Of a stretch of 64,000 nucleotides of DNA, positions 11,441 through 23,535 are shown one piece after another. Below the pieces are notes generated by a model, which ran no database searches, had not been told where the DNA came from, and saw only the letters and a program-made list of their open reading frames with translations. The position numbers were made by a program, and so were the translations under genes. This DNA comes from Salvelinus alpinus (Eukaryota > Chordata > Actinopteri > Salmoniformes > Salmonidae): assembly GCF_045679555.1 (NCBI RefSeq), contig NC_092087.1, forward strand, positions 24,621,367 to 24,685,366, given 5' to 3'. Each line of letters begins with the position of its first letter. Within the stretch, counting starts at the first letter, position 1.

Positions 11441-11639
11441 GGATAGGGAGGTGGTTAGCTGGGACTGCGGGTGGATGATGGATGATGGATGGTGTTGATA
11501 CAGGAGCGTGCGCCCTGCTTTATCTGGGCAGCAGAAGGCAGGCCTGTCTGTGTGATGGGTGAGCTGTCAGCTCTTTGTTTACGGGGCACGGCCCATCTCA
11601 CATCTCACAGCCCTCATTCTGCTCCTGGATCTCACAAAT

Positions 11640-12065
11640 ATGGCTACGTACTATCTCTCTACCTCAACGTCTCTAACACCCTGTCTCTCTACCACTGTCT
11701 CTCCACCTCGCTGTGTCTCCACCTCTCTGTCTCTCTATCTACACTACCTCTCTGTCTCTCTACCTCTCTGTCACTCCACCTCTCTGTCTCTCTACCTCTC
11801 TGTCACTCCACCTCTCTGTCTCTCTACCACTCTATCTCTCTTCCTCTACCTCTTTAATTCTCTCTGTCTCTCTACCACTCTATCTCTCTTCCTCTACCTC
11901 TTTAATTCTCTCTGTCTCTCTACATCTCTATCTCTCTTCCTCTACCTCTTTAATTCTCTCTGTCTCCCTACCACTCTATCTCTCTTCCTCTACCTCTTTA
12001 ATTCTCTCTGTCTCTCTACATCTCTATCTCTCTTCCTCTACCTCTTTAACTCGCTGTCTCTGTCT
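11640..12065. repeat. polypyrimidine minisatellite (CTCTCTACC type)
   Basis: Nearly all bases on the plus strand are pyrimidines. A first zone repeats CTCTCTACCTCTCTGTCACT-like units. From about 11835 a unit of roughly 62 bp containing CTCTACCTCTTTAATTCTCT occurs about five times. The long open frames across it are low-complexity artefacts (Leu/Ser/Thr strings), not genes. Confidence 0.9.
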
Positions 12066-12316
12066 CTCTACCTCCTCATTTACTGCTCATTCATTTTGTA
12101 TTTTCCTCCTCAATAAATTCCTCCTTCTAATAAATTATATTTGATGGGTGTTTGAAAGGTAGTTCTTGAGTCGTTTGAACAACACAATCATCAGCCCTTA
12201 GCTGTTCTAATAATATGCAGGTGTGTAGGCCTTTTTGTGCATTTAAATGACCAATTAGACCAACTGTTGTGAATGGAATTAGGATCTTAAGGATATTTCA
12301 GTCCATAGAGGGAGGA

Positions 12317-12318
<2 letters not shown>

Positions 12319-12383
<65 letters not shown>

Positions 12384-12388
12384 AAGAG

Positions 12389-12459
<71 letters not shown>
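12319..12459. repeat. compound (GA)n-(GAAA)n microsatellite
   Basis: Pure GA dinucleotides (12319-12378) pass into GAAA tetranucleotides (12379-12459) after one short mixed spot. This is an uninterrupted purine run of about 140 bases on the plus strand. Confidence 0.97.
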
Positions 12460-13915
12460 GGAAGATGGAATAGGAGAGATTAATTTATGAGCATAACCCA
12501 ACCATATCCCCATGAGTTGTACACTTCTAATTAACGAGTCGTTGGTTTATCAGTCTCCGGCTGGTGATTGCTCTTTTTAATCATTTCTCAGCTTTTTCTT
12601 CTTCTCTTCTATCACTTCTTCGCGCTCTTATCATCTAACCGCCCTCCTCCTATCCCTCCCTCTTTTCCAACCCCTCTTTGTTTTAACTTTGCTTGATTTC
12701 ATCATGTTCTGGTTGTAGTGTGATGTTCTCAAGCTGTGACAGTCCTGGTATTCAGTCTGTAAAGCCACTAGCATGTCTGATCTTCCTCCCTGGTCTGGTT
12801 CAGTGCAGGGCGTTCATGTAATCTAGGGTCTTGTATGTAGTCTTACGAACCTTATAATATACATAATGATATCTGAACTGTTTATACTGTATGTACAGTA
12901 ACAATTATGTTAAGCAACAGAAATACCTATTATATGGGTCAGTAGAATGATGTGGGCCTAGCAGTACACTGTAACTGGGATCATTAACTGGGTTTATCCT
13001 TGTACGTTACACTGTACCACAAACCAAATAAAGTCAGTTCTCTCATTGATGCAGGTCAACATAAGTTGCACACATTCAGGCCTTTTCTCCTGACTCATCC
13101 AGAATTAGACCTAATGTCCTCTATATAGCACCAGAATCCTTTCCCTTTGTTAGCGTGATTGATTTGGACCCCTGAAATGTGCCTGTCAAATTGATCGATC
13201 TGCCTACCTGACGGGAGGTTTATCCCTGCGCCTGCTGCCATCGTGATGAATGGCGGTTGACGTGCTGACAGAGCTGCAGTTATGGCTTCTTTAATTTACC
13301 CTCCGCACCGCGCTGGCAGAGACTCATAACAAGGTGACATGTCGCTGTAATGGTCAAGCTCAGTCACCCCATGTTGGAGGGCTGGGGGTGAGGGAGGGTG
13401 GAGAGAGATGGGGTGGGGGCACTGATTCAATGTTTCCTGTCCTCCATGTGGTCAAGGTGTTATTGAGAGGCTGGGTGTTATCTCTGTCTCTCTGGGCCTA
13501 GTGGGGAGCGTTAGCCCCCAGTCTCATGGAGCGGAGAGGCTGGCTGTTCTGTTCTGTAGGCCACGTCCTCCAGGGTGGGTTATAACTCATCTCCAGCGGC
13601 TGGGGAGAGAGTCTTATCTCATGCCTTCTCTCCCTCTACTCGCTCTGTCTCAGACAGGGAAGACATTTCTTTGTGCCCGGGTGTGTGTGTATAGTTGGGT
13701 TTAAGGTGAGTGAATAAGGGTGTCTGTTTGGCGTGTCTCTGTGAATGTATGTGTGTGTAGGTGTATGTGGATTGCATTTGAGTAGAAATGCATCCTCCTT
13801 ATATGTGCTTATATGTGTAAAGTTGTGTGCATCATGTGTGTGTTGTTGACTGTATGCACACTACAGTATGTGTCAATACGAGAGTGTGTACACATCCATT
13901 TACGGAGGTGTCATC
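12460..13915. other. no gene; apparently single-copy, possible conserved non-coding sequence
   Basis: This is 1.45 kb of moderate composition with few repeat signatures; a TG-rich patch is at 13680-13860. Segments such as 12525-12600 and 13215-13360 are complex and not repeat-like. I note them as candidates for conserved regulatory sequence purely because they are unlike their surroundings. No exon seen. Confidence 0.35.
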
Positions 13916-13923
13916 TTCTAAGG

Positions 13924-14430
13924 CAGCGTTTCCCAAACTAGGCGTCGCGCTTAGTTCATAGAACTGGGGTTACATCAGTAACCTCCGGTAGCAGCTAGAT
14001 GCGGTTGTAGTAAACAGAGCGGTTTCTGTTTTTTCCCACAAATGTGGCCCTATGTTTTGAACAGTTCAAGCTACAAAATATTATGACACCATCACTGAAA
14101 GATAAGACTCTCAGGAACATATATGCGTCTTCTGTTTCCCTTTGCAATGTCCACAAGCCGCGCAGGACTCATTAGAACAGATTGGACAAGACCAGGAACT
14201 AAATCAGGCTGAGGGGAAAAAGAACATCATCAATGATGAGGTATTTTTCCACAAAGGAGATCATATAAAATGATTGCCTGATGATCTTCTTAACTTCCCA
14301 ATGCTTTTCTGATTCTGATTTCAATCACTTCAAACCATACTTTCTTCATGTTCAAATACTGTAAAAAGTACTCTCAGACTGACTTGTAATAGATTGTGAG
14401 TCACGGGCCAAAAAAGTTTGGGAACCCCTG
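13924..14430. mobile_element. non-autonomous hAT (Charlie-type) element with exact 8-bp duplication
   Basis: This 507-bp element begins CAGCGTTTCCCAAACT and ends AGTTTGGGAACCCCTG, complementary ends of the hAT-Charlie form. An exact 8-bp duplication TTCTAAGG flanks it (13916-13923 and 14431-14438). No transposase frame inside. Confidence 0.93.
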
Positions 14431-14438
14431 TTCTAAGG

Positions 14439-15068
14439 TCTTGTGTAATTGTGTACAGTTATTTGATCACATGAAGGATATTGTTACAGTTGCATCAGAG
14501 TCTCCATACCATCCGTCCTTACGCCCTCTCCCCTCAGTGTGATCCCTGCATGCCGCCTCTCTGTCATCTCAGCCTATCAATCAACATTTATTAATTCTGG
14601 AGTCGAGGCCGATCAAAGACAGAATTCCTAGGAAGAGAGCAGATAAGGCCTATCTCATTAATAAGTGCTTTACCATCGGAGAGGCCCAAACAGCTCACCC
14701 TGCCAGCCTCCCTTTGATATCTAGCTATTCATCCATTTCATTCTGTCAAAGAGAGAGAGAGTAGAGGGCTACAGCGGATTGTCATACCATACACAAAAAC
14801 ACATATGGAGACTGGCACATACAAACAAATGCAAATGAAAACGGAGGTTCTGGTAAAAGGCAGCATTACACCCCTCCTAAAAACTGACTGTGGGAAAAAT
14901 TATATTGGAACAGTTTGGATGTTGTGCATAAATTGCATAGATTTGGAGTCTGCATACAAGCAAACTCTCCTACCAAGCTGTAGAATCAACATGCTTACAG
15001 GCTGGGCTGAAGAACAGATGTCACTAAGGCAATTTGTGTTGATATACTGTAGATACTACTGTACTGTA
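14439..15068. other. no gene; apparently single-copy
   Basis: Complex sequence without repeat signatures from 14520 to 14740, including a GATAAGG motif and CATTAATAAGT. I see no exon. It may be ordinary intergenic DNA or a distal element. Confidence 0.35.
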
Positions 15069-15170
15069 GTGCACTCTTGGAAAAAAGGGTTATAAGGGTT
15101 CTAAAAAGGGTATTTTTGTTTCCACGTAGAACCCTTTTGGGATCCATGTAGAACCCTCTGTGGAAAGGGT

Positions 15171-15747
15171 CTGTGGTGTAAAGTACTTAAGTAAAAATAC
15201 TTTAAAGTACTACTAGTTGTTTTTTTGGGTATCTGTACTTTACTATTTATATTTTTGAGAACTTGTACTTCACTACATTCCTAAAGAAAATGTTGTACTT
15301 TTTACGCCATACATTTTCCCTAACAACACAAAGTACTTGTTACATTTTGAATGCTTTGCAGGACAGGAAAATTGTAAAATTCACACACTTATCAAGAGAA
15401 CACGTGGTCATCCCTACTGCTATGGTCTGGAGGACTCACTAAACACAAATGCATCTTTTGTAAATTAATGTGTGAGAGTTGGAGTGTGCCCCTGGCTATC
15501 CGTACATTTTTAAAACAAGGAATTTGGAATTTGAAATGATTTATAATTTTACTTCTACTTTTATTACTTAAGTACATTTTAGCAATTACATTTACTTTTG
15601 ATACTTAAGTATATTTAAATCCAACTACTTTTAGACTTTTACTCAAGTAGTATTTTACTGGGTGACTCACTTTTACTTGAGTAACTTTCTATGAAGGTAT
15701 CTTTACTTTTACTAAGGTATAACACTTGGGTACTTTTTCCACCACTG
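15171..15747. mobile_element. non-autonomous hAT-like foldback element, copy 2
   Basis: Same family as 5942-6499: it starts CTGTGGTGTAAAGTAC and ends TACTTTTTCCACCACTG, with abundant AAGTA/TACTT motifs. The flanking 8-mers GAAAGGGT (15163-15170) and TAAAGGGT (15748-15755) differ at one base, consistent with a decayed 8-bp duplication. Confidence 0.85.
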
Positions 15748-15794
15748 TAAAGGGTCATACATGAAACCCAAAACGGTTCTACCTGGAACCAAAA

Positions 15795-16200
15795 GAGTTC
15801 TGCCCCTGAGCAAGGCAGTTAACCCACTGTTCCCCGGGTGCCAATGACGTGGATGTTGTTTAAGGCAGCCCCCCACACCTCTCTGATTCAGAGGGGTTGG
15901 GTTATTTCATTTATTTCTTGAACCTTTATTTAACTAGGCAAGTCAGTTAAGAACAAATTCTTATTTACAATGACGGCCTATTCCGGACCACGCTGGGCCA
16001 ATTGTGCTCCGCCCTATGAGACTCCCAATCACGTCGGTTGTGATACAGCCTGGAATCGAACCAGGGTCTGTAGTGACACGTCTTGCAATGAGATGCAGTG
16101 CCTTAAACCGCTGCGCCACTCGGGAGCCCCAAAATACTGAAGACACATTTCAGTTGAATGCATTCTGTTGTACAACTGACTAGGTATCCCCCTTTCCCTT
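15795..16200 (+). mobile_element. salmonid SINE 3' portion, split by another SINE
   Basis: The left piece runs from GAGCAAGGCAGTTAACCCAC (the GTTAAC gives the HpaI site) to GATTCAGAGGGGTTGGGTT (about 15904). The right piece resumes at about 16129 with ACTGAAGACACATTTCAGTT. The same tail without an insert is seen at 34624-34745, which proves that the two pieces were contiguous. Confidence 0.8.
15912..16128 (-). mobile_element. salmonid tRNA-derived SINE (SlmI/SmaI-like), reverse
   Basis: In reverse it starts GGCTCCCGAGTGGCGCAGCG, has a B-box-like GGTTCGATTCC, and ends with the LINE-derived TTGCCTAGTTAAATAAAGGT tail. It is inserted into the SINE tail at 15795-16200. A 26-bp scrap of the same tail (TTATTTAACTAGGCAAGTCA...) is found alone at 16211-16236. 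Confidence 0.9.
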
Positions 16201-16598
16201 TCTACCTGGAACCAAAAGGGTTATTTAACTAGGCAAGTCAGTTAAGGTTCTCCTATGGGGACAGCCAAAGAACCCTTTTAGGTTCTATATAGCACTTTTT
16301 TTCTAAGAGTGTACAGTATACAAGATATTAGAACATGAAGGTGAGATATTGAGAGGAGGATCAATAGGAGGAGAGTAAGGGTTAAGAGGGTTTAGCGGGT
16401 AGCTAGAAAAGAGTGATGGACAAAAGACGAGAGAAGAAATGAATTAGGCTGATCGACAGGGAGACGGGAGAAATGAGAAAAAGGGAAATGGGAAGGAGAG
16501 AAAGAATGAGCCATTATTTTTTTGTACTCTGCTTGGTTTTCTGTAAGAGTAGCTCAGAGAGATAAGGCTAAAAGGTCCTTCAGCCTGTTTCTGAACAA

Positions 16599-17640
<1,042 letters not shown>

Positions 17641-17644
17641 GACA

Positions 17645-18180
17645 CAGCAGGCTACCAGCATTAAGAACACCTGCTCTTTCCATGTCATAGACTGACCAGG
17701 TGAATCCAGGTGACAGCTATGATCCCTTATTGATGTATCTTGTTAAATCCACTTCAATCAGTGTAGATAAAGGGGAGGAGACAGGTTAAATAATTATTTT
17801 TAAGCCTTGAGATAGTTGAGACATGGATTGGGTATGTGTGCCATTCAGAGGGTGAATAGGCAAGATAAAATATTTCAGTTCCTTTAAACAGGGTATGGTA
17901 GTAGGTTTCAGGCGCACCGGTTTGTTTCAAGAACTGCAACGCTGCTGGGTTTTTCACGCTCAACAGTTTCCTGTGTGTATCAAGAATGATCCACAGCCCA
18001 AAGGACATCCAGCCAACTTGACACAACTGTGGGAAGCATTGGAGTCAACATGGGCCAGCATCCCTGTGGAATGCTTTCAACACCTTGTAAAGTACATGCC
18101 TTGACGAATTGAGGTGGTGGGAGGTGGTGTAACTCAATTTTAGGAAGATGTTTCTAATGTTTGGTATACTCAGTGTATAC
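17645..18180 (+). mobile_element. mariner-like MITE (family 8), copy 1
   Basis: The right end TTGGTATACTCAGTGTATAC (18159-18178) and the conserved interior (GGTGAATAGGCAAGATAAAA; AAGGACATCCAGCCAACTTG) match a second copy at 59205-60069 whose left end is complete (CACTGAGTGTACAAAACATT). Here the left end is slightly truncated. Remnant transposase-like words (CCGGTTTGTTTCAAGAACTG) suggest it derives from a mariner-type element, but no usable frame remains. Confidence 0.7.
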
Positions 18181-18475
18181 CTACAGTAATGAGTGACTGG
18201 ATTTAACACAACTATAACTAAAGCATCTGCTGACACATCGTCATGCACTCAAAACTGAGAAAATGAACACAGATACAGTTCACTTCTCCCGCTTTCTCTC
18301 ACTCTCCCTCCTCTATCTCTGACCTGTGGTTGTGAGTTGTGCGCTTGAGGGTTTGAATAACTGTCTGGTGCCAGGCTGCTCAGCCCTGTGGGCTTGTGGG
18401 AGATGAAGCAGAGGTCAGTGAATGAGGTAGGGGCAGGGGAAGGAGGGGGAGAGGAGACATGGGGTGGTCATGCTG

Positions 18476-18592
18476 TCTGTGTGGATTGAGGGATGGAGGG
18501 ATGGAGGGATGGCAAGATGAGGGGATAGAGGAATGGAGGGATAGAGGGATGGCAAGATGAGGGGATAGAGGGATGGCAAGATGAGGGGATAT
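18476..18592. repeat. GGATGGAGGGATGG-type minisatellite
   Basis: Short imperfect units built from GGATGGCAAGATGAGGGGAT and GGATGGAGGGAT repeat about five times. G-rich on the plus strand. Open frames on the reverse strand (Leu-Pro-Ser-Ile-Pro strings) are artefacts. Confidence 0.85.
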
Positions 18593-18599
18593 AAACTAT

Positions 18600-19550
18600 T
18601 GAGCACAGACCACTAGACCTCCACCTGACCTTGATCAAGTGATCAGCATTTTCTTCACAAAAGAGAAAAAGACCCCAAAACAAAATGAACAGGCTAGATA
18701 GCATAGATAGCAAACTAATTGCAAAGAAATACAAATAATTGCCTTGATAGCATCAAATTATACATTATTTTGTTCTCATGTTATTGAGCCCCTGTGCTTT
18801 AAAAAAATCTAATAAAAGATATCACTAAAATAAACTGAACTCTCATGTCACAATGTCAGTATGCCCTGAGCCATATTCACTGTCTAGCTGTGAGACCTTG
18901 CCCTCCATGCACCCAGTGTAACTGTTGAGACCCACAGTCAGATGAAAGGGAAGTCACCCCACTGGGATGAACTCCTTGTGAGTTTGAGAGGGCTGGCGGC
19001 TGCCTCCCTGGGTGGCTCACCCTGAACCAAGGGTCTGGTTGTGATTTTGTGTTGTGGACTGTAAGCCATGGCAGTCTCCTTTTTCCCCCAGGATGCCTTG
19101 GGTAATGTGGCCAGGGTGAGGATGGGGTCAGAGGGGCTCCAGTCAGCAGTGTCCTGAGGGGGAATCTGCTGTGGGATGGAGATGGGGTGGGGGGTGGAGG
19201 GGATCCCTCAGGACCAGTACCCCTCCCAAATCAAAACAAACAAACTCAGCAACCCTCTGATCTAATCTAGCCAGGCTAAACTCTATTCACAACACTCATC
19301 ACCAGGCACACTGAAGCATCCTAACCAAACTCAGCAAAGGGACTGTCTTTTTGTTGTGAGTTCAAAAAGGGTCCTGACCACTGGGGTATACAGGATTGTA
19401 TTATTGTCTTATAAACCCTTAGGTTAATTTCTCCCTGCTACATCTCTGCCACCTGGACAGGTAGGGCCATACCATACTCATCATCTAAGACAAGTAGACA
19501 TCCCTTTGTTAGAGTGGGACAGATGAACTGGGGAGATCACATGTTACTGA
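18600..19550. other. no gene recognised
   Basis: About 950 bp, apparently single-copy, with a G-rich portion at 19080-19220. Nothing resembles an exon of a family I know. Confidence 0.5.
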
Positions 19551-19557
19551 CAGAATG

Positions 19558-20003
19558 TTAAACAGTGCACACACCCATATACATGTACAGTACATCTACA
19601 TCTGCATAGATGTGCACGTAAACACTGAAGTTTACACAAAAAGGGAAGGGGGGTGTCAAACTTACAGTAAGTTTGGTGAGATAATGTTAGCTTTAGTTTT
19701 AGATAAAAAGCTGGGTCATGTTTTTTTTGCAAAATAGAATGCAGATTATTCTGTGGTGTGATATGAGTCAGGATTAGACATTAAACACCTATTCTTTCCT
19801 TTCATATATATAGGATTGACTGAGTGAAACATATACATCTGCATAGACGTGAATTTGAACACTCAAGCTTACCCAAAAAGGGTGTCAAACTTACAGTAAG
19901 TTTGACACCCCCCTTCCCTTTTTGTGTAAGCTTGAGTGTTCACGTGCACGTCTATGCAGATGTAGATGTACTGTGCATGTATATGGGTGAGTGCACTGTT
20001 CAG
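19558..20003. mobile_element. foldback element with about 115-bp inverted arms
   Basis: The left arm 19558-19676 (from ACAGTGCACACACCCATAT to GTGTCAAACTTACAGTAAGT) is matched in reverse by 19884-20003. A second, shorter forward piece of the arm (about 19836-19880) precedes the reverse arm, and a local hairpin GTGTCAAACTTACAGTAAGTTTGACAC sits at 19881-19907. A 158-bp segment between the arms (19677-19834) is repeated outside the element at 20349-20506. Confidence 0.75.
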
Positions 20004-20506
20004 CATTCTTCACAACTTTGAACCACAACCCATGGGTGAGTTGTATGAGGATTTTCTGTGAATTTTTGTCTTCAACATACTTTCAAGGTTTTATTTTGAC
20101 ATGGTTCAAACTTTAGACTAAGTCTTTAACAGGGTAACTGTTAACCCAACACAATGCTAAACATCTTCACTTCCTGTAGCTGAGTATTGTCCAATCACAG
20201 TGCAGTATGTCAGCTGACCTCAGAGTAGATGAGGTCAAGCTAAGGTTATTCAACCATTCCAAAACAAAAACAGATGGAGAGCCCTGAACTACTCAACATC
20301 TACTGTCGGTTTCATATCTGTAGGGCCATGTTGTCCATCTCATATGGGATGGTGAGATAATGTTAACTTTAGTTTTAGATAAAAAGCTGGGTCATGTTGT
20401 TTTTGCAAAATAGAATGCAGATTATTCTGTGGTGTGATATGAGTCAGGATTAGACATTAAACTCCTATTCTTTCCTTTCATATATATAGGATTGACTTAG
20501 TGAAAC
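19677..20506. repeat. 158-bp direct repeat, copies 672 bp apart
   Basis: The stretch from GTGAGATAATGTTAGCTTTAG to ATAGGATTGACTGAGTGAAAC at 19677-19834 recurs at 20349-20506 with only a handful of changes. One copy is enclosed between the foldback arms, the other is free. Either the element captured flanking sequence or a tandem duplication was followed by insertion. Confidence 0.85.
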
Positions 20507-21160
20507 AAATAAATAAACAATGAGACACACACTAGCCCAGAGTCAGAGGTAGTGACCTATTCTGTACTGATAGGTCCCGTGGGTACAAATAAGCAGCTCA
20601 TTGGTTCTCTAACACCACACACTTGTCCGTCTGTCTGCCTGCCTGCCCCCAACATCATGTATGTACCCATGTCGGCCGTCTGTCTGCCCTCCCTTTTACT
20701 TACGTTCTATCTATATTTGCTTTTTTGTTTGCTTATTTTCTGCCTTATCACTCCATCTAGAATTCAACTCCATGATTCAGATAAACATGGAGGCCCCACT
20801 AAATCTCTCTGTCTCGCTCTCTTTTTCTCTCCGTCTCCATTATCTTCTATTGTACACAGATGAGATGTAATTGTGATTTAACAGAGGTGTGACAGTGAGG
20901 ACACAAGACCTTCGTCATGAGGAAAAAAATGAATAAGATAAGCGATAGATGGAAATATGTACAGCACGTTATCAGCGATGTTAATTGTTTCCGCATGAGG
21001 ATAATGGAGAGAGGGAGGAACCTGAGAATATCCTCCCTGTTCCCCTGGCCTGTTCATGACTCCAGAGGTCAACAGCAGGTTACACTTTTCACCTCCTCAG
21101 TCTGAATGGAGACACTTAATACCCCTCCACCTCCATGAAACCATTACTGTATCCCCTTAA
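20507..21160. other. no gene; apparently single-copy
   Basis: Includes a complex, non-repetitive stretch 20895-21070 (AATAAGATAAGCGATAGATG; GTTATCAGCGATGTTAATTG). I list it as a possible regulatory sequence only; no exon seen. Confidence 0.35.
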
Positions 21161-21167
21161 ACCAAAC

Positions 21168-21845
21168 AACAACACAGATCTACTCTGAACCACAACACTT
21201 CACGACACCAAACAACACAGATCTACTCTGAACCACAACACCAAACACAGATCTACTCTGAACCACAACACTTCACGACACCAAACAACACAGATCTACT
21301 CTGAACCACAACACTTCACGACACCAAACAACACAGATCTACTCTGAACCACAACACTTCACGACACCAAACAACACAGATCTACAACACTTCACGACAC
21401 CAAACAACACAGATCTACTCTGAACCACAACACTTCACGACACCAAACAACACAGATCTACTCTGAACCACAACACTTCACGACACCAAACAACACAGAT
21501 CTACTCTGAACCACAACACCAAACAACACAGATCTACTCTGAACCACAACACTTCACGACACCAAACAACACAGATCTACTCTGAACCACAACACCAAAC
21601 AACACAGATCTACTCTGAACCACAACACTTCACGACACCAAACAACACAGATCTACTCTGAACCACAACACCAAACAACACAGATCTACTCTGAACCACA
21701 ACACTTCACGACACCAAACAACACAGATCTACTCTGAACCACAACACCAAACAACACAGATCTACTCTGAACCACAACACTTCACGACACCAAACAACAC
21801 AGATCTACTCTGAACCACAACACTTCACGACACCAAACAACACAA
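21168..21845. repeat. minisatellite with alternating 43- and 33-bp units
   Basis: All units share ACACAGATCTACTCTGAACC. Long units (43 bp) have an extra 10-bp ACTTCACGAC block; short ones (33 bp) lack it. After an initial run of long units the right half alternates long-short at least four times, making a 76-bp higher-order unit. One long unit near 21361-21400 has a small deletion. No coding potential. Confidence 0.95.
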
Positions 21846-22985
21846 CACAACAGTACAAGGCAATGTCACAATGCTTCACCCCCACTGTGCCAGGGTCTGT
21901 GAGGAGACTAGTGAGGAGGCTGTAGTGTAGTCTACTGCAGGGTGATAAGCAGTGGGCACCAGACCCGCGTGGGGGCGATGTCAGCGCCGGTCAGGTGTGT
22001 CCAAACAGCGCAGACAGGCAGGCGGGCGGGCTGGCGTCAGCGGCCACATGCGTGTCTAGGCACACAACACACCAAGTGCCCGCATACTGCAGTTCCCACA
22101 CACGTGTGCACAAAGAGCACTTAGTCCCAGCATCACGCACCAGCGGCAACAGCAATGTGAAAAATTCAAACAGGGACAAAGGTACACCACGGCGGAAGGG
22201 GTGTGGGTGGGGGGTGAGGAAGTAGGTCAGGCAGGGCCCGGGGTTGAGCGAGGTAGAGGCCAGGGACAAGGGGAATGAGACACGAGTGACATGAACTAGC
22301 TTTTCTATGAAAGTTAACACACTTTGGATTTCACTGTAATGTAGTTTCATTTACTGTAATATTGAATTCCTACTAGGTAAAACTAAGTCAAAGTCCAAAT
22401 GTTGATGTTTAAAATTCAAACCACCAGAACAGCCGCCACGGCAAGTTGTCACAACCTCTAGGATATTACCATAAACATGATCCATATACCCAGAAATATC
22501 CCTATGATATATTAATGAATGCGTTTAAACCCACAGTCATTTCCATGGAATAAGATCCTTGAATTCCCCGACTATTTTAAAGTAAAGTTTAACCATGGAA
22601 ACAACATGGTAATTTTTCTCAATCTCATAAATCCACTACTCATCAGAATTACTGCATGAGTATTGTTTTAAGTCTTGGAGTCAAATATTTTTTTAAATAG
22701 GTTTCACGTGTCCAGCGTTGGAGTTTAGTAGTCCAAGGCCCAAGTTGCTGATACCGTTTACACTTATAGTAATGGGATAATGACTGAAGACCTGACAGCC
22801 ACAGCTCACAGACACAACAGTATTGTCACAGGTCTCTGCTCCCCTCCTGTGGCCAATAATGGCACATACACTCTGCCTCAGGGCTGAGCTATCATGGCTA
22901 CAAGCCTTTGAAAAGTCTTTAATTATCAAGACTATAGGATGGAGTTGCTCCATTGATCTTTGATCGACCTAGGACGATGGACAAA
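21846..22985. other. no gene recognised; GC-rich patch
   Basis: A GC- and CpG-richer patch lies at 21960-22130 and a G-rich patch at 22195-22265. The rest is ordinary. I found no exon that I can support. Confidence 0.45.
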
Positions 22986-22989
22986 GAGA

Positions 22990-23535
22990 GACACGTTTCG
23001 ATGTTTTTACTTTTTACCCCCTTTTCTCCCCAATGGTAGTTATAGTCTTGTCCCATCGCTGCAACTCTGCTACAGACTCGGGAGAGGCGAAGGTCAAGAG
23101 CCACGCATCCTCGGAAACACGACCCTGCCAAGCTGCACTGCTTCTTGACACACTGGTCGCTTAATCCGGAAGCCAGCTGCACCAATGTGTTGGAGGAAAC
23201 CGTCCAGCTGGTGCCCGAAGTCAGCCTGCAGGCGCCCGAAGTCAGCCTGCAGGCGCCCGAAGTCAGCCTGCAGGCGCCCGAAGTCAGCCTGCAGGCGCCC
23301 GAAGTCAGCCTGCAGGCGCCACAAGGAGGTCCACCACAAGGAGTCGAAAGAGCGCAATGGGACAATGCCAAACCCTCTCCTTACCCGGACACCGCTGGAC
23401 CAATTGTGCGCCACCTCATGGGTCTCCCAGTCACGGTCGGCTGTGACATAGCCTCGGATCAAACCCGGGTCTGTAGTGACGTTTCAAGCACTGCAATGCA
23501 GTGCCTTAGGCCGCTGCGCCACTCTGGAGGCCAGA
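22990..23535 (-). mobile_element. tRNA-derived SINE, reverse, with an internal 21-bp expansion
   Basis: In reverse the head reads GGCCTCCAGAGTGGCGCAGC (about 23512-23531) with tRNA-like boxes, followed by GACCGTGACTGGGAGACCCA, and it ends in TTGGGGAGAAAAGGGGGTAA near 23015-23035. This is a common teleost/salmonid long SINE. A 21-bp motif is repeated five times within it (23213-23318), which normal copies of this SINE, as I recall them, lack. Confidence 0.8.
23213..23318. repeat. five tandem 21-bp units in a SINE
   Basis: The unit GCGCCCGAAGTCAGCCTGCA(G) is repeated about five times almost without change. Because 21 is a multiple of 3, all frames stay open and read heptapeptides such as APEVSLQ, which explains the 180-codon open frame here. 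It is not a gene. Confidence 0.95.

Larger units (their letters stand above)
15069..16316. mobile_element. foldback MITE (AAAGGGTTC type) carrying three nested inserts
   Basis: The outer ends are GCACTCTTGGAAAAAAGGGT near 15071 and TTTTTTTCTAAGAGTGTAC near 16297-16315, inverted repeats of a common teleost palindromic MITE with many AGAACCCTTTT motifs. The element is broken by a hAT element (15171-15747) and by a SINE (15795-16200) that is itself broken by another SINE (15912-16128). The four pieces 15069-15170, 15748-15794, 16201-16210 and 16237-16316 rejoin logically. Confidence 0.75.

Noticed and set aside
11559-12144. Long open frames rich in Leu/Ser/Thr (185 and 143 codons)
   Set aside because: They lie wholly in a polypyrimidine minisatellite; all frames are open because of the biased sequence, with no start context, splice sites or family match.
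21168-21845. CRISPR-like regular repeat array
   Set aside because: Units are directly tandem with no unique spacers, in a vertebrate genome; it is a minisatellite. The same applies to 29508-30230.
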